Positions 35,647 through 47,528 of a stretch of DNA of 64,000 bases are shown here, piece after piece. The DNA lies in assembly GCA_033065855.1 (NCBI GenBank), contig JAVXUO010002361.1, positions 232,400 through 296,399 on the forward strand, read 5' to 3'. The notes beneath the pieces are model-generated. The model saw only the letters and a list, made by a program, of their open reading frames with translations. It did no database searches and was not told the origin of the DNA. The position numbers and the translations under genes were made by a program. Source of the stretch: Escallonia rubra. Lineage: Eukaryota; Streptophyta; Magnoliopsida; Escalloniales; Escalloniaceae. Each line of letters starts with the position of its first letter. Positions within the stretch are counted from its first letter, which is position 1.

Positions 35647-36737
35647 CGGTCTGTTTTGGAACCAATTCTTTTAAGACTTAGATTTCAAATTCGGAATTGA
35701 ATTTGGAATTCAATTCAGTCTTTTTTGTTTAGAACAGAAAGTAATTCAAATCACATAATTTCTATTTTGTGTTTGGAGAACAAAAGTACTGGAAATATAA
35801 CAAAATTTGAAACAATAATATCCTTGACTTACGATAAAAAACAAACTACGGTAGGTGATTTCAAGTATGTTAGTGCCACCACATGGTGGTGGTGGTGACG
35901 GCACCACACACGATTACCACATCGACGATGGAAGTGGTTAGGTGGTCAAGTGCTGGCAATGAAGGTGGTGGTAGTGGTATTGAGGGGTAACAAGGTGTAA
36001 ATCATGGTGGTCAAGTGACACCAATAGTGATGCCGGTGTTAGTAGTGATAGCGGTGGTGATAATGGTAGCGATGGTGGATGTAATGGTGGCGGCGATGGT
36101 GGTAGTGATGGCAATAATGGTGGTGGTGGTGGTTCCGTAGTGGCAATAGTGATGGCAACAGTGGTAGTGATGGTGGTGGTGGCGGCGACAACAGCAATAG
36201 TGGTGACGACGGTGGTGGTGGCAACAACGGTGGCAGCGGCGGCGGCGGTGGCAGCAATGGTGGTGGCAGTGATAGTGGTGGCAACAATGGTGGCGGCAAG
36301 GGCGGCGGCAACAATGGTGGCAGCGGCGGTGATGGTGGCAGTAGTGGTGGCAATGCTATTGGCGATGGTGGTGGTGATGACAGTAGTGGTAGCGACGATG
36401 GTGGTAGTGACGATGGTGGTAGTGGCAATGGTGGCGGTGATGGTAGTAGTGGTGACGGTGGTGATAGCAAAAGTCGTGTTGTGGTGGCGGCAATGAAGAC
36501 GGTGGTGGTGAGTTCTTTGTTAGAGAGATCTAGAAAATGATAAGATAGGTAAATAATTACTTTTGATTTAGGTAAATCCAAATCCCATGAAATCTAACCA
36601 TTTTTCATCGCCGCTACCACTATAAAAACAAATCCAGTCAAGTCCCATAAAATCCAATTCCCTTTTTAATATTTCAAATAACAAAATTTGCGTATTTGAA
36701 ATGAAATCTCCTCAATTATATCATTCCAAACACACTC
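35647..36737. mobile_element. PIF/Harbinger-like element with GGT-rich core (unit II copy)
   Basis: This is the same element as 20847-21838, with TTA at 35644-35646 and 36738-36740. The GGN core (35885-36500) is longer here and is the source of a 180-codon Pro/Leu-rich frame that should not be taken as a gene. Confidence 0.8.
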
Positions 36738-37007
36738 TTAATATTTATGTAGTTTTTTTATTCTCTCTTTCCCTATTTAGATAATCCAATGACAGATTAC
36801 ATTAGTTGCTGGATTATCCGCTTAAAGTGTTAATTGCAATCCTATTACAAGTATTTAAGCAAATGATACATGACTCTTTATGCAGATTCTGAGAATTCTA
36901 AACAGGATCACGAAGGAGCAATGTATAAGAAGAATGGCTCGCTTCCTTAATTCCTAGTATGCATTACTCTGCAAACAAAAACTTAGGCCATATATGCGCT
37001 TTGTGCC

Positions 37008-37457
37008 ATGAGAAGCCTATACTTCTTTGTTGTCTTAGCATATTGCCTTACTTGTATAACACATGCTACGAGGGATGAGGTTCATATTATTGACCTACTC
37101 CCTGCTAATTCTCCGAAGCTACTACTACTTCATTGCCAGTCTAAAGATACCAATTTTGGTTATCGATGGATCCATCCCGGTGATTCTTTCATGTGGAGAT
37201 TCACACCTTACATCTTTCCGCCCATCACGCTTTACTTTTGTAGCTTTTGGTGGGACTCTAAGTATCAAACGTTTAAGGTGTATGATGAATACAAACTCGC
37301 TGACAGGTGTACCAACACCGAAGAAAACACCACGAAAAAAGCCACGTGCTATTATTATGTGTTGGCTGATGGTTTTTATTTTGCGAACAAGTATAGCACT
37401 AATCAGTCGAACTGGAAAAAACTGAGAGACTGGCAGGCACCTGGTTTGTACGATTGA
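37008..37457 (+). CDS. S-protein homolog (S1 family), copy C
   Basis: This is an intact 149-residue secreted protein and the paralogue of 22128-22562. It has a signal peptide (MRSLYFFVVLAYCLTCITHA), then DEVHIIDLLPANSPKLLLLH, CQSKDTNFGYRWI, GDSFMWRFTPYIFPPITLYF, CSFWWDSKYQTFKVYDEYKL, a five-residue longer loop (TNTEENTTKKATC) and YYYVLADGFYFANKYSTNQS. All four family cysteines and the NQS site are retained. The start is fixed because the upstream ATG (36997) runs into a stop at once. It probably has a secreted signalling or recognition role, as for other SPHs. There is no evidence of which tissue. Confidence 0.92.
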   Translation: MRSLYFFVVLAYCLTCITHATRDEVHIIDLLPANSPKLLLLHCQSKDTNFGYRWIHPGDSFMWRFTPYIFPPITLYFCSFWWDSKYQTFKVYDEYKLADRCTNTEENTTKKATCYYYVLADGFYFANKYSTNQSNWKKLRDWQAPGLYD

Positions 37458-38162
37458 ACAGCCACATATATGGGGCTTAAGTGATGATATTATGTGTTGC
37501 AGTCTATCTAACACAATTGTGTTAGACTTATATTTTTATTTCACTTTAAGGAAGAGACAATTAAACTATTATTATTTAGCCCCTTTTCTTTGAGAATGCA
37601 TCTGGTAGTCCTTCTCCTCACAAGGTTTCCAATTCTTTATTTTTCTTTGCTTCATACCGAACATGGTTATTAGAGCTTAACCGGACACGTTGATCAAACT
37701 GGTTTAACCAGGATGTCGTGACTATTAAAGCTTGGCATTTCACTCAAAAGCAATCTCAATAGGAGGAAAAGTCCACCAGGTATACCAACCGGTCACAATC
37801 CCCATGTATAGTCAATGTGGGACTTTAGGAGTGACAACTGCATTTTGATTTTGTAATTGGTTTGTTACGTCATGTTTCAAGTTGAAATTAATATGGACTA
37901 AAATAATGTGTGGATGTCTCACGATCTGACTGATTCAAGTATTTTGGAAACAATTCCCATGAAACTGTTTCAAAAATTGAGCCCAGTGTCTTCTTTTTAG
38001 AGCAATTTATGAGAACTTGGAAGTAATGTGAAGGTTCTTTTTTCCTGGTATTCTAGGACTTTTAAGTGCTTAATATGTTAATATAAGCCTAACTTAATCT
38101 ACTCCTAATTAATCCACTCATACTCCTAGTCAAAACCACATGCCAAGCATTGAAAAAATAAA
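37458..38162. repeat. SPH C 3' flank, paralogous to the SPH A 3' flank
   Basis: Colinear with 22563-23268, ending exactly at the insertion point of the element 38163-39470. Non-coding. Confidence 0.75.
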
Positions 38163-39470
38163 GGGATAATACCATTTTACTCCCCTGAACTATCCCCGTT
38201 TTGTTATTTTGGTCCCTGCATTTTAAAATTCGTTAAATCAGTCCCTGTACTTTGTGCCGTCATCAATTTAGTCCCTCCCGTTAGCATTTCTGTTAAAACT
38301 CGGGGGTATATTAGTCAAATAATGAAAAAATATGAAATAATACCATTTTAGTCCCCTGAACTATCCCCGCTTTTTTATTTTGGTCCCTGTACTTTAAAGT
38401 TCGTTAAATCAGTCCCTGTACTTTGCATCGTCATTAATTTAGTCCCTCCGTTAGCATTTCTGTTATAAATTTAGGGATATTTCTGTCAAGCCCTAACCTT
38501 ATAGTCCTCAACCTCTCCCCCTTACCTTTCTCTCTCTTCTCCCTTCCCTATCTTCGTTTCCTCCCTCTCTTCTCCATCCTAGCAGCCACCACCAAAATAA
38601 TGAACTCCAAATTTTATCCCTTTAAAACTAAACCCATCAATCATCTTCCACTACAATTACATATGACTCACCACATGGAACATCTCTTACCTGATTTAAC
38701 ATACCCTTCCTCCTCCCTCTCAACACCAACACCCCAATTACATCAAATGAAACTAGGAAGCCCACCCAATTCCTTCCATTCTCAGATCTGCAACGAAAAA
38801 TGACAAGAATCTGCAAAGGAAACCCAGGAAGGTCACCCATCTCTATGGAGGGCTTATGCATTCCACCAATTGCTAGAGAAAAGGCGGAAGCGGTGATGGT
38901 TGATTTACGGTGGTCGCAGCAGATGTGGGGGAAGAAGAATGGGGGAGAGTGGGGGGTTAATGGTAGGTATGATGAATAGGTCTTCTTATGGCTGAGAATG
39001 ATGGTGATCGAACGGCTGGTGGTGATGGTTGATTTATGGTGGTGGTAGCAATGGTGGAAAGGCGGCCGCGGGGGGGGGGGGGGGGTGTGGTGTGTGTTGG
39101 GGGAAGGCAGAAAGGGAAGATATATGAAATATTTTTTCATTATTTGACTAAAATACCCCCGAGTTTTAACAGAAATGCTAACGGAGGGACTAAATTAATG
39201 ACGATGCAAAGTACATGGACTGATTTAACGAACTTTAAAGTACATGGACCAAAATAAAAAAGCGGGGATAGTTCAGGGGACTAAAATGGTATTATTCCAT
39301 ATTTTTTCATTATTTGACTAAAATACCCCCCGAGTTTTAACAGAAATGCTAACGGGAGGGACTAAATTGATGACGGCACAAAGTACAGGGACTGATTTAA
39401 CGAATTTTAAAATGCAGGGACCAAAATAACAAAACGGGGATAGTTCAGGGGAGTAAAATGGTATTATCCC
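38163..39470. mobile_element. Mutator-like element with two-layered terminal repeats
   Basis: The ends are GGGATAATACCATTTTACTC and its complement. The perfect 9-bp duplication AAAAATAAA lies at 38154-38162 and 39471-39479, and unit I keeps the empty site near 23270-23285. The inverted repeat of about 170 bp (CCCCTGAACTATCCCCG, TTTTGGTCCCTG, GTCCCTGTACTTTG, CGTTAGCATTTCTG) is present twice at each end: an outer pair (38163-38333/39299-39470) and an inner pair (38334-38490/39125-39298). The interior (38490-39120) holds a poly(G) run at 39069-39087 and no credible protein. Confidence 0.92.
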
Positions 39471-39479
39471 AAAAATAAA

Positions 39480-40400
39480 ATGAAAACCTTCAAAGTGTTT
39501 TATAGATCAGACATCGTATGCAGCGGTTGAAATAACAGAGCATTTAGTTCAAGCAAATACACGTTCAAATGTTTATGAAGATAAAAACAGGTTTGATTGG
39601 CTAAGATAGACTGTTTACTTCGAGTAATTAGGTTTTTTGAAAAAAACCATATGCTGGTTATAAATGGTAATGAGAGTCTCATCAGTGCATTATTTTTTAC
39701 ATTTATACCGAACAAAATCCCTGGTCTTCAATCTGTCTTGTCCATGTTTTGGAGCACATTTGCTAGGGCAAGATATCACAGTTTTATGTGTTCTTCTTAA
39801 CATTTGGATTTGCCATTACAATTAATGTTAGCTTTGCACTCTGCCAATTGCTACGGTACTATCACAATAGATCAAGACAGGTGGCACCTTTTTTTTTTTT
39901 TATAGAAGCATCTCGAACAAGAAATCACATTGTTAATCTACTTCTTCACTTTCTGAAGCCAAAGCATTGAGTTTAGCCCCTATGCTGAATTTGGCAATAG
40001 CATGCTGCCTTTTAGATCTCTAACGTATAGATCCACCACCTGCTGTGAACATATAGCATGTTGTTGATATGGAATCTTTAAATTCAGATCTTCAAATCTG
40101 CATCACTAAAATTTTCAGGATCAATTGGTTGTGTTTGGTACATCAAACCATTGTTATAGTTCTTTGAAGATAGTTCATGAATCGATATATTGCATTCTAA
40201 TATTCAAGACTTAGTTTACTTGTAAATATATTAAGAATACCAACATCGTATGCAATATCAGGCCTTGTGCAATTATCCAGACTACCAATTGTACTAGCAT
40301 ATTAATTTTGGTTCACAACATCATCATGGTCAACATAATATAAATGAATTTCGGATAAGAAGGAGCGCGTGCAGTTTTGCAGCCAAAATATTTGAATGGC
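39480..40400. repeat. Continuation of the SPH C flank
   Basis: Colinear with 23286-23800 (GTGTTTTATAGATCAGACAT, GGAGCGCGTGCAGTTTTGC), with about 400 bp extra at 39680-40110. No gene. Confidence 0.65.
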
Positions 40401-40613
40401 TCAACATTTATAATGAGATTGATCATGAAATATGCCCCCGTAAGTTTTGAAAATTTTCATGCCAAGAAGAATAGTTGCTTCACCAAAATCTTTAATTTTA
40501 AAGGTAGTTTTGAGAAGCTCTTTGATGTCTTCCTTGGTGCTCTTTAGCTGATCAGAATCGTAGGCGAAACATTTTGGAGAAGCTGATATGCTATAATCTC
40601 CGGTTGAGGACAC
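40401..40613 (-). pseudogene. Ty1/copia reverse-transcriptase fragment, copy 3
   Basis: The minus strand reads [33 protein letters not shown] and YGGIFHDQSHYKC. This aligns with the copia reverse-transcriptase region just after the active site (pattern KDLGEA..ILGI.I.R..DG....QSHY). Only about 45 residues remain, joined to non-copia sequence. It is the best-preserved of the three copies. Confidence 0.75.
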
Positions 40614-41321
40614 GCAGATTTAAGGTGTAATGCAAGAAGCACGTATATGAAACCAATATGTTTGTTAGAGCGGAGATCTCTGGGTAGAGATTGGCCAGGT
40701 TGGTTTCAGGGAATCCTCCGGACAACTACGTTGAAGAGGTATCGCAGTGCGAAGAAGATAGTCGTGGAGAATGTATTCTCTAAGTCATTTGACTTATATT
40801 GTGGTGTCAGCTATTCCACTTAATATAATCAACTCTCTCATAGCAACAGACCCCGAGGGTGGATTGCCTACTTCAGGCTTTGTAGGGTTCAGATAGAGGG
40901 GAATAAAACCTCAACGTGTAGCCCAGGCTCGAGCGACCTCTCATGGAAGAAAAATAAATTAAAGGTAAAACATTTTGATGAAAGAACAAGAATAAATTTC
41001 CTTTATGGACCAGCTTGACCCCATTTTGACCCGATATCTGCGTCCCCCTTAATATTTATGTTGTTTTTTTTTCTTTTTCTCTCTTTTCCTATTTAGATAA
41101 TCCAGTGGTGGATTACATTAGTTTCTGGATTATCCACATAAAGTGTTATTTGCAATCCTATTACGAGTATCCAAGCAAATGATACATAACCTTATGCATA
41201 TTCTGAGAATTCTAAACAAGATCACCAAGAAGCAATATATAAGCAGAATGGTTTGCTTCCTTACTTCCTACTATGCATTACTCTGCAAACAAAAACTTAG
41301 GCCATATATATGCTTTGTGCC

Positions 41322-41768
41322 ATGAGAAGCCTATCCTTCTTTGTTGTCTTCGCATATAGCCTTGCTTGTATAACACATGTTGTGAGGGATAAGGTTCACA
41401 TTGTTAACCTATTCCCTAAAAATTCTCCTGCACTATTACGTCATTGCCAGTCTAAGTATACCGATTTTGGTTATTGATGGCTCCATAGCAGTGATTCTTA
41501 CATGTGGAAATTCACACCTTATGTCTTTCCACCCATCACGCTTTACTTTTGTCACTTATGGTGGAACTCCAAAGGTCAAATCTTTAAGGTGTGTGATGAA
41601 ATACATACTCACTAACAAGTGTACCAACGACAACAACCAGAAAAAAGCTACGTGCTATTATAATGTGATGTCTGATGGTTTCTATTTTGCAAACAAGTAC
41701 AGTACTAATAAGTCCGATTCGTAAAAACTACGAGACTAGTGAGGGGCTCTTTTGGTTTGTACGATTGA
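41322..41768 (+). pseudogene. S-protein homolog, copy D, with stop and frameshift
   Basis: It starts MRSLSFFVVFAYSLACITHV and follows A/C (DKVHIVNLFPKNSPALLRHC). An in-frame TGA at 41475-41477 replaces the Arg of GYRWL. A shift within KVCDE.IHTH (about 41595-41615) then changes frame, and the end of the gene (NKYSTNKSDS) is read in another frame. The TATA region is conserved (41240-41253). It is the unit II counterpart of B. Confidence 0.9.
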
Positions 41769-41912
41769 GTAACCACATTCTTATGTGCATTGTTTACATT
41801 AGACACACCTAATTTGTTTGAAAATAATTTATTCTAAAAACTTGAGAAAAAGAAAAAGAAAAGGAAATTAGCTAATCATCCATAAATACTTCGATGTCCG
41901 AATCGTTGCTCC

Positions 41913-44900
41913 TCATATCATCAATCGGTTAATCTTGCTCGCGGTATTTTGCATCGAGATAATTCTTCTAACATACACATAACTCGAGCGACTTGGGGTT
42001 AAGAGGACTCTCCTATCATCCAATAGCCTCCTGCTCACTGAAAATGTCGACTCTGAAGCAACTGTGGAGGCTTGGACCGGTAGTACATCCCGAGCAATTT
42101 GGAATAAAATTTTATAAATTTTTTCATTTTATTTTTAAAAAGTTAACAAATTAAAATTTATCTTCTCTTCCATTGATAAAGGAAAATAATTGATTAGTAT
42201 TTGCATATAAACCAATTTTATCAAATGAGAAAAAATTAGACGAACCTATAGAACTACAAGTACCTTCCATTGGTAGTTGTCTTGCTACTAGATGTTCAAG
42301 ACCCTTAAGATATGACCAATAATATATTTCACCGCCCAATGATGTAGCTTGCCACACGTCAGCAGAATTTTGATATAGGTTATACAGATCCTCAAATATC
42401 ACGCTCACTTTCTTTGTGAAATTGGTTGTGGCCTCATCTTTGTAGCACATTAGTTTGAATATTTTTACTATCAAGACATTTGCGCCATTCAACCTTAACT
42501 TGGGATCCAAACAAGTGGCGACAACAAAAATAACAGGCAATTCCACCCGATATTTATTAAATTTAATGTCCATCTCTTTTGCTATTTTCTAAAAAGGTAC
42601 TATAAATCTCTATTTCGTTAACATTGTAGAGTTTAAAATTTATACTATAGGAATAGGGGAGGTGGGATAGTACGTACTAGATAATAAATTGATAGACGTA
42701 TAACATACCTCCAAAAAATCGGATAACAGTGTAGCTATCTGCCATTCTGTGTGACTTGGCAAGCCTTGTGGGAACAAGCTTAGTAGGCAGTGCGTATACA
42801 CTTTTTTGCATACCAAAATATGTAAAAGCATATGATATGTGAAGTTTCACCTATGCACGACATTTGTAAGTGGTATCCTACGAGGCAAATTATATTGAAC
42901 ACAAAAGACTTCAAAATTGTTGTACTCTCGGACCCGAACTATAAATATACGCTACCATAGCCCTCAATTTCTGAAGAATATCTCCTGCTGCAGCTAAACC
43001 ATCTTGAACAATTAAATTAATTAAAGGGTTAAATAGCTAATGACCCCATGTACTATACACGCTGTGCGATTTGCCCCCCTCAACTTCAAATTTAAACACT
43101 AAACCCCCCCCCCCCCCCCCGGGGGACAGTTACGGAAATTAGGCATAGTTAATGGAAAACATCCAAACTACCTGTGTTTTTTTTAGGGAATCATATGGCG
43201 CCCAAAACCTGATTTTTTTAAGGATCAAAATGCCCTTCTAGCCACTTTATAACGCATAAACGACAGTGGTTGTTAGTCGTAAATATATACATGGAGGACT
43301 GAACAGATTTAGCCATTTACTGGTTCTGGGTGGGGTTTGGCTCGAAGAATGAGGCTCCAGGGAGAATTGGGATGTCTCAGAGGGTGGTTGCCCCTCCCTG
43401 TCAATCTGATGATCCCTTCATTGGTCTCATCTGAGCCTGTGATTTCTGTATCCCTCAAACCAACAGCTCTCCAAAGAAGCCCATGAAAGAGAAATGAAAA
43501 TGGAAAGGAAACATCTTTGCTGCTGCTGCTGGTTGCTATAAACTCGTTCTTGGTGAAATTTAAGAGGCGGTGAAGATGTGTGTTGGCTATGAGCCGAACA
43601 GTTGGGCATTGAGGATTTGACCCGTATCTTGGCAGGGCAAAACCTAGGATGGTATGCGAGAGATTTGAATCTCTCGCGTGCAACTGGGTGCTGCAGCCAT
43701 GGCAGAATCTCACTCCTTGTTTGATCCCACTCAAATCTAAGCCTCGCCTCACTTTATCCATCTATCTATATGCTTTAGTGATGCACTCTAATTTTTGGTT
43801 TTTTTTTCTAAAAAATGAGGTATGTATTTTGGATTTTAGAAAAAGTTTGTGGCGCACTCTAATTTTTTGTCACTGAAGAAAAATAAGAGTTTAAAAAACT
43901 TTAAAAAGCGTTACCAAATATTGTAGGGTGTGGTTATCAAATTTCAATAAGTAGTGTGAAGATTTGTGTGTGTTACAGGTTGTTTGTTAGGCATTTCATT
44001 TTTTTGTTGTTGTAAACTTGTAACGAAGGCAAATAAGATTTTATTTTTGTGTTTTTTTTTTACAATTTACAGTGGCTAAAAGAGCATTATGGTTATTTTT
44101 CTCATTTGATTCAATCAAAATGGTTGGATCAAATGAGAATTACCCCGCTCTAATAATGCCCCCAACTGGTCAAGGTTGCGAGCTATTCTTTGTTGCTTGA
44201 TATTTGAAGATAAACCCTAGCTTAAGGAAATAAATTATGGACATAAACCTTAGTTTAATAAATTGTATGTTGTCGTGTAAATGGGGGGAGATGTGGGTGG
44301 AGAACCTTAATGTAGTAGGGAGGTTGGTAGAGGATGCAAAGAGGGCTACTGGAGGTTGTTAGGGTAAAAAATGAGAGTAAGGGAGAGGATTTATGTGTTA
44401 TAAAGTGGCTAAAAATGGCTAGAAGGGCATTTTGGTCCTAAAAATCAGGTTTTGGACGCCATATGGTTCAATTCCCTCCAAAAAACACAGCTAGTTTGGA
44501 TGTTTTCCATTAATTGTGTCTAATTTCCGTAACTAGGGGGGTGGTTAGTGCTTAAATTTGAAGTGAAAGGGAGCAAATCGCACAACGTGTATAGTACATG
44601 AGGTTATTAGGTATTTAACCTTTAATGAAATGGCAAACACATTAAACATGAAATAATTTGCTATTAAGTACAGGTCGAAGGCTCTCATTTAAGGCTTTAC
44701 TAGCAGCTACATTGTTAGAAGTATTATCAAAACTGATACTCATAATGCTCTTTATTTTAAAGGTGATACATGTATTGATTATAATAGTAGCAACGTTAGC
44801 TATATCATGCGGATAAGGAAAAAGTTCAAAAATGATGATTTTCTTGTTCATATTCCAATCAGAATCAATCCAATGGGCCGTCACACAAGCATAACTAGTT

Positions 44901-45629
44901 AGAGTAAAAGAAGATTTTCAAACATCAGAAGTAATACTAACTTTACCATCGAAATTATCAAAATAATCAATCAAGCGTGCTTTAGCAGAATTATACTCTC
45001 AAGTGCATCAGATCTAGTTGTGTTTTTATGAATCTTTTTATACAAAGTTTGCACATAAGTATTCATATACCTAGAGTGCTTAGCATTATCAGCAAAACTA
45101 AAAGCTTGTTCATCGAGAACAATAAATTTAGCAAGACCGTCTTTTTGGTCTCGCTGATTATAAATAAATAACTTATTGTCAAAAGATAACTGTGTTTGGC
45201 TAGTTTTGACATGGCCTTGGTTATGTGCACACAGAGGGTAATGCCTATTCAGATGTCCATTACGTTGACCACACGAAAATAATTTACCACAATACTTACA
45301 TTGAGCTATTCGAGCGCCATCGACCATAATATCCTCAAAATGATTCCAATATAGGGCTTTCTTTTTCTTTTTTCTTTTCCCTTTTGGACTTCTGGCGGAC
45401 TGGCGACAGGATTGATCGGTCCTTCACCATGATGACCGCTCATTGGGATAAAATTATGCCCCGGAGTAGTAGCACCGCTAACCGAGCTGTATATTCAAAA
45501 TCTGTAATATTTTGGTTAAACTGCCAATTGGCCTGGTACTATTGGTGGCAGATCTTGAAAATCGAATGGTTGTGGTGGTGCTTGTGATTGTGCTGAACGT
45601 TTGCCACGTGATTTAAATAATCAAGACAT
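41913..45629 (-). pseudogene. hAT transposase (BED finger, hATC dimerisation), decayed
   Basis: Read on the minus strand the gene runs from about 45629 to a stop at 41913. Recognisable pieces in order are a disordered Gln/Pro-rich N-terminus (GKRSAQSQAPPQPFDF), a BED zinc finger near 45327-45200 (IAQCKYCGKLFSCGQRNGHL), the transposase core at 44884-44642 (TAHWIDSDWNMNKKIIIFEL, SISFDNTSNNVAASKALNES), and then CVCHFI just before and NLIVQDGLAAAGDILQKL just after an inserted element (43026-44621). Later pieces at 42831-42151 include EWQIATLLSDFLEVCY and VIFVVATCLDPKLRLNGANV. The C-terminal dimerisation motif is at 42090-41913 (STVASESTFSVSRRLLDDRR). Several stops and frameshifts make it inactive. 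Confidence 0.88.
43026..44621. mobile_element. Mutator-like element inserted in the hAT transposase gene
   Basis: The left GGGTTAAATAGCTAATGACC and the complement of the right end (AGGTTAAATACCTAATAACC) continue as TIRs of about 110 bp sharing ATGTACTATACACG and TGTGCGATTTGC. The flanks TTAATTAAA (43017-43025) and TTAATGAAA (44622-44630) are a 9-bp duplication with one change. Removing it restores the continuous hAT text CVCHFI-NLIVQDG. Interior ORFs (43309-43761) are not assignable. C and G runs lie at 43103-43125. Confidence 0.88.
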
Positions 45630-46285
45630 ATTTAATGTTAAAATTATCTGAAGAGAATGAAAAATAAAACTAGTAAGAGTAGCTAAATGCAAAGAAATAA
45701 GAGTAGTTAGTAATTAAATAATATTTATAATTGAAAATTGGAGAGGATTAGTACTTAGTAACAAATAACAATGACAGCAAAGCTTGTAGAATTTAGATAA
45801 GAGAGAGTGATAAGATTGGTGTGAAAAATGTGAAGAATAGAGGATGAATTTATAGATTTTTCAATTTCAACAAAAGACCAAAATGCCACTGAAAACTAGT
45901 CGTTTATAGTTATTGGGAGGTTAAAGGTCTAAAAATGTATAAAAGAATTGTTAAAAACTTGTTGGACGAAAATACTCCTCAAACTAGCTGTTATATTGCT
46001 GTTGGAGGGTAAAAATGAAATTTTACACAAAAAAAAAAAGAGCCGTTGGAGGGAATTTTGGAAAAAGAAAAAAAAATTAAAAAACGCAGGTGGGGTCGGG
46101 CCGAATCCCGGTTCATTTAGGCCGGCCCTAAAAAACAGGCCGATTTCGGGCCAGGCCGTTTTTTAGGCCTGACCCAGACCTTACCAATTTTACGGCCTGG
46201 CCCTTGGCCCTGTGGACTAGGACCGTACTATTCACCTTGTAAGGCCGGGCCAGCCAGGGTCGTTTTAGGTTTGACACCACTACAG

Positions 46286-47270
46286 TTCCAACCAGCTAAT
46301 AAAAGCAGGATTATGTCTACTAATCTACCTTATATCATCTCACGCAGACTTATCTCTGTGCTGGTGAGTAGGAGAAACGAGTCATCATTTATCAGTTCCT
46401 ATTGTTTGAGTCTATCTCAAGTTCTAATCCTCTACATGGATCCAGAGTGTAACAAGTCACCATTTATCAACAGCAATTGTTCGACTATGTGTCAAGTTTT
46501 GATCCTTCCTCTACATGGGTCGAGAGCGCATGCACATTTGGAAATGGTACCATAGAACGACACCTGTTTCCACCAGCTAGCAAGAGGATTAGGGCCACCG
46601 GTCTCCTTTGTACATCCCCACAGACTGAACTGTGTACCACTGACTAGGAGTAACAAGTCATCATTTATTAATGCTATCCTTCGCGTTTATTTCAAGTTAT
46701 GAAATTCCTCCACACGGATCCAGAGTGTAAATGCACATTTAGGATTGGTAATAGAGAATGATACCAATTTCCACCGGCTAGCAGCATGATTAGTTCGATC
46801 AATCTACCATATATCATCTTACGCTGATTTAACTGTGTACTGGTGAGTAAAAGTCATCATTTATCAACTGCTATTGTTCGAGTCTATGTCAAGTACTTAG
46901 TCTTCTTTTACATGGATCCAGAATGTAAATGTACATTTGGAAATGGTACCAGAGAACGATACCAGTTCCACCGGCTACCAACAAGATTAGGTCTACCAAT
47001 TTACCCTATATTATCCTGTGCAAACTTAATAGTGTACTGGTGAATCAGACTAACGAGCCATCAGTTATCAACTGCTATAGTTCGAGTCTATCTCAAGTTT
47101 CGAGTCTTCCTCTACATTGATCCAGTTTGTGAACGCACATTTAGATGGTACCAGAGAGCGATACTAGCTTCCACTAGCTAGCAACACGATTAAGTAGGCT
47201 TTTCTACCTTATACCACCCCACACAGACTTAACTGTATATCATGAGTAGAAGCAACACGGTCTTGGATAT
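46286..47270 (+). repeat. Satellite-like tandem repeat, about 200-bp units
   Basis: Five diverged units begin near 46286, 46566, 46768, 46965 and 47169 with TTCCACCGGCTAGCAACA-type text. They continue through TACCTTATATCATC, CATCATTTATCAACTGCTAT, CTCTACATGGATCCAGAGTG and GAAATGGTACCAGAGAACGA. Spacing is 197-205 bp, except that the first unit is about 280 bp with an internal partial duplication. Non-coding. Confidence 0.88.
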
Positions 47271-47528
47271 TAGAATTAGTGAGGCCTTTAGGTTGATAAA
47301 TGATAAGTGGTGTTGATTTCATGAGTCAAACCAGATTTCATCTACGTGATTAAAGTGATTACAGCGGAATATAAGATCTGTTGCTTTTCAGGTATAATTA
47401 CTCTTTGATAATCGAATTAATTTGACCAAAAATATGCGAAACCACCCGTGAACAAAAATTGGACATTTATTCTATTTCTATAAAGTATGGTGGACTTTTA
47501 ATTTAGTGTAAAATAGGTTCATCCGGCC

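Larger units (their letters stand above)
41800..46282 (-). mobile_element. Autonomous-type hAT element, left end lost
   Basis: The right terminus reads, on the minus strand, TAGTGGTGTCAAACCTAAAA starting at 46282. It is followed by G/C-rich subterminal text with GGCCGGGCC/GGCCCTGG repeats (46090-46260), as in plant hATs of the TAGGGGTGTCAAA type. The matching terminus near 41780-41850 was not found, so the SPH D side is deleted or rearranged. Confidence 0.7.

Noticed and set aside
36039..36581. 180-codon Pro/Leu-rich ORF, looks like an extensin-type protein
   Set aside because: Same trinucleotide core in the second Harbinger-like copy. No signal peptide or family motif, and not conserved in the first copy.
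43309..43761. 150-codon minus-strand ORF in the MULE that splits the hAT
   Set aside because: No domain recognised. Overlaps a second ORF in another frame; treated as unproven captured sequence at most.
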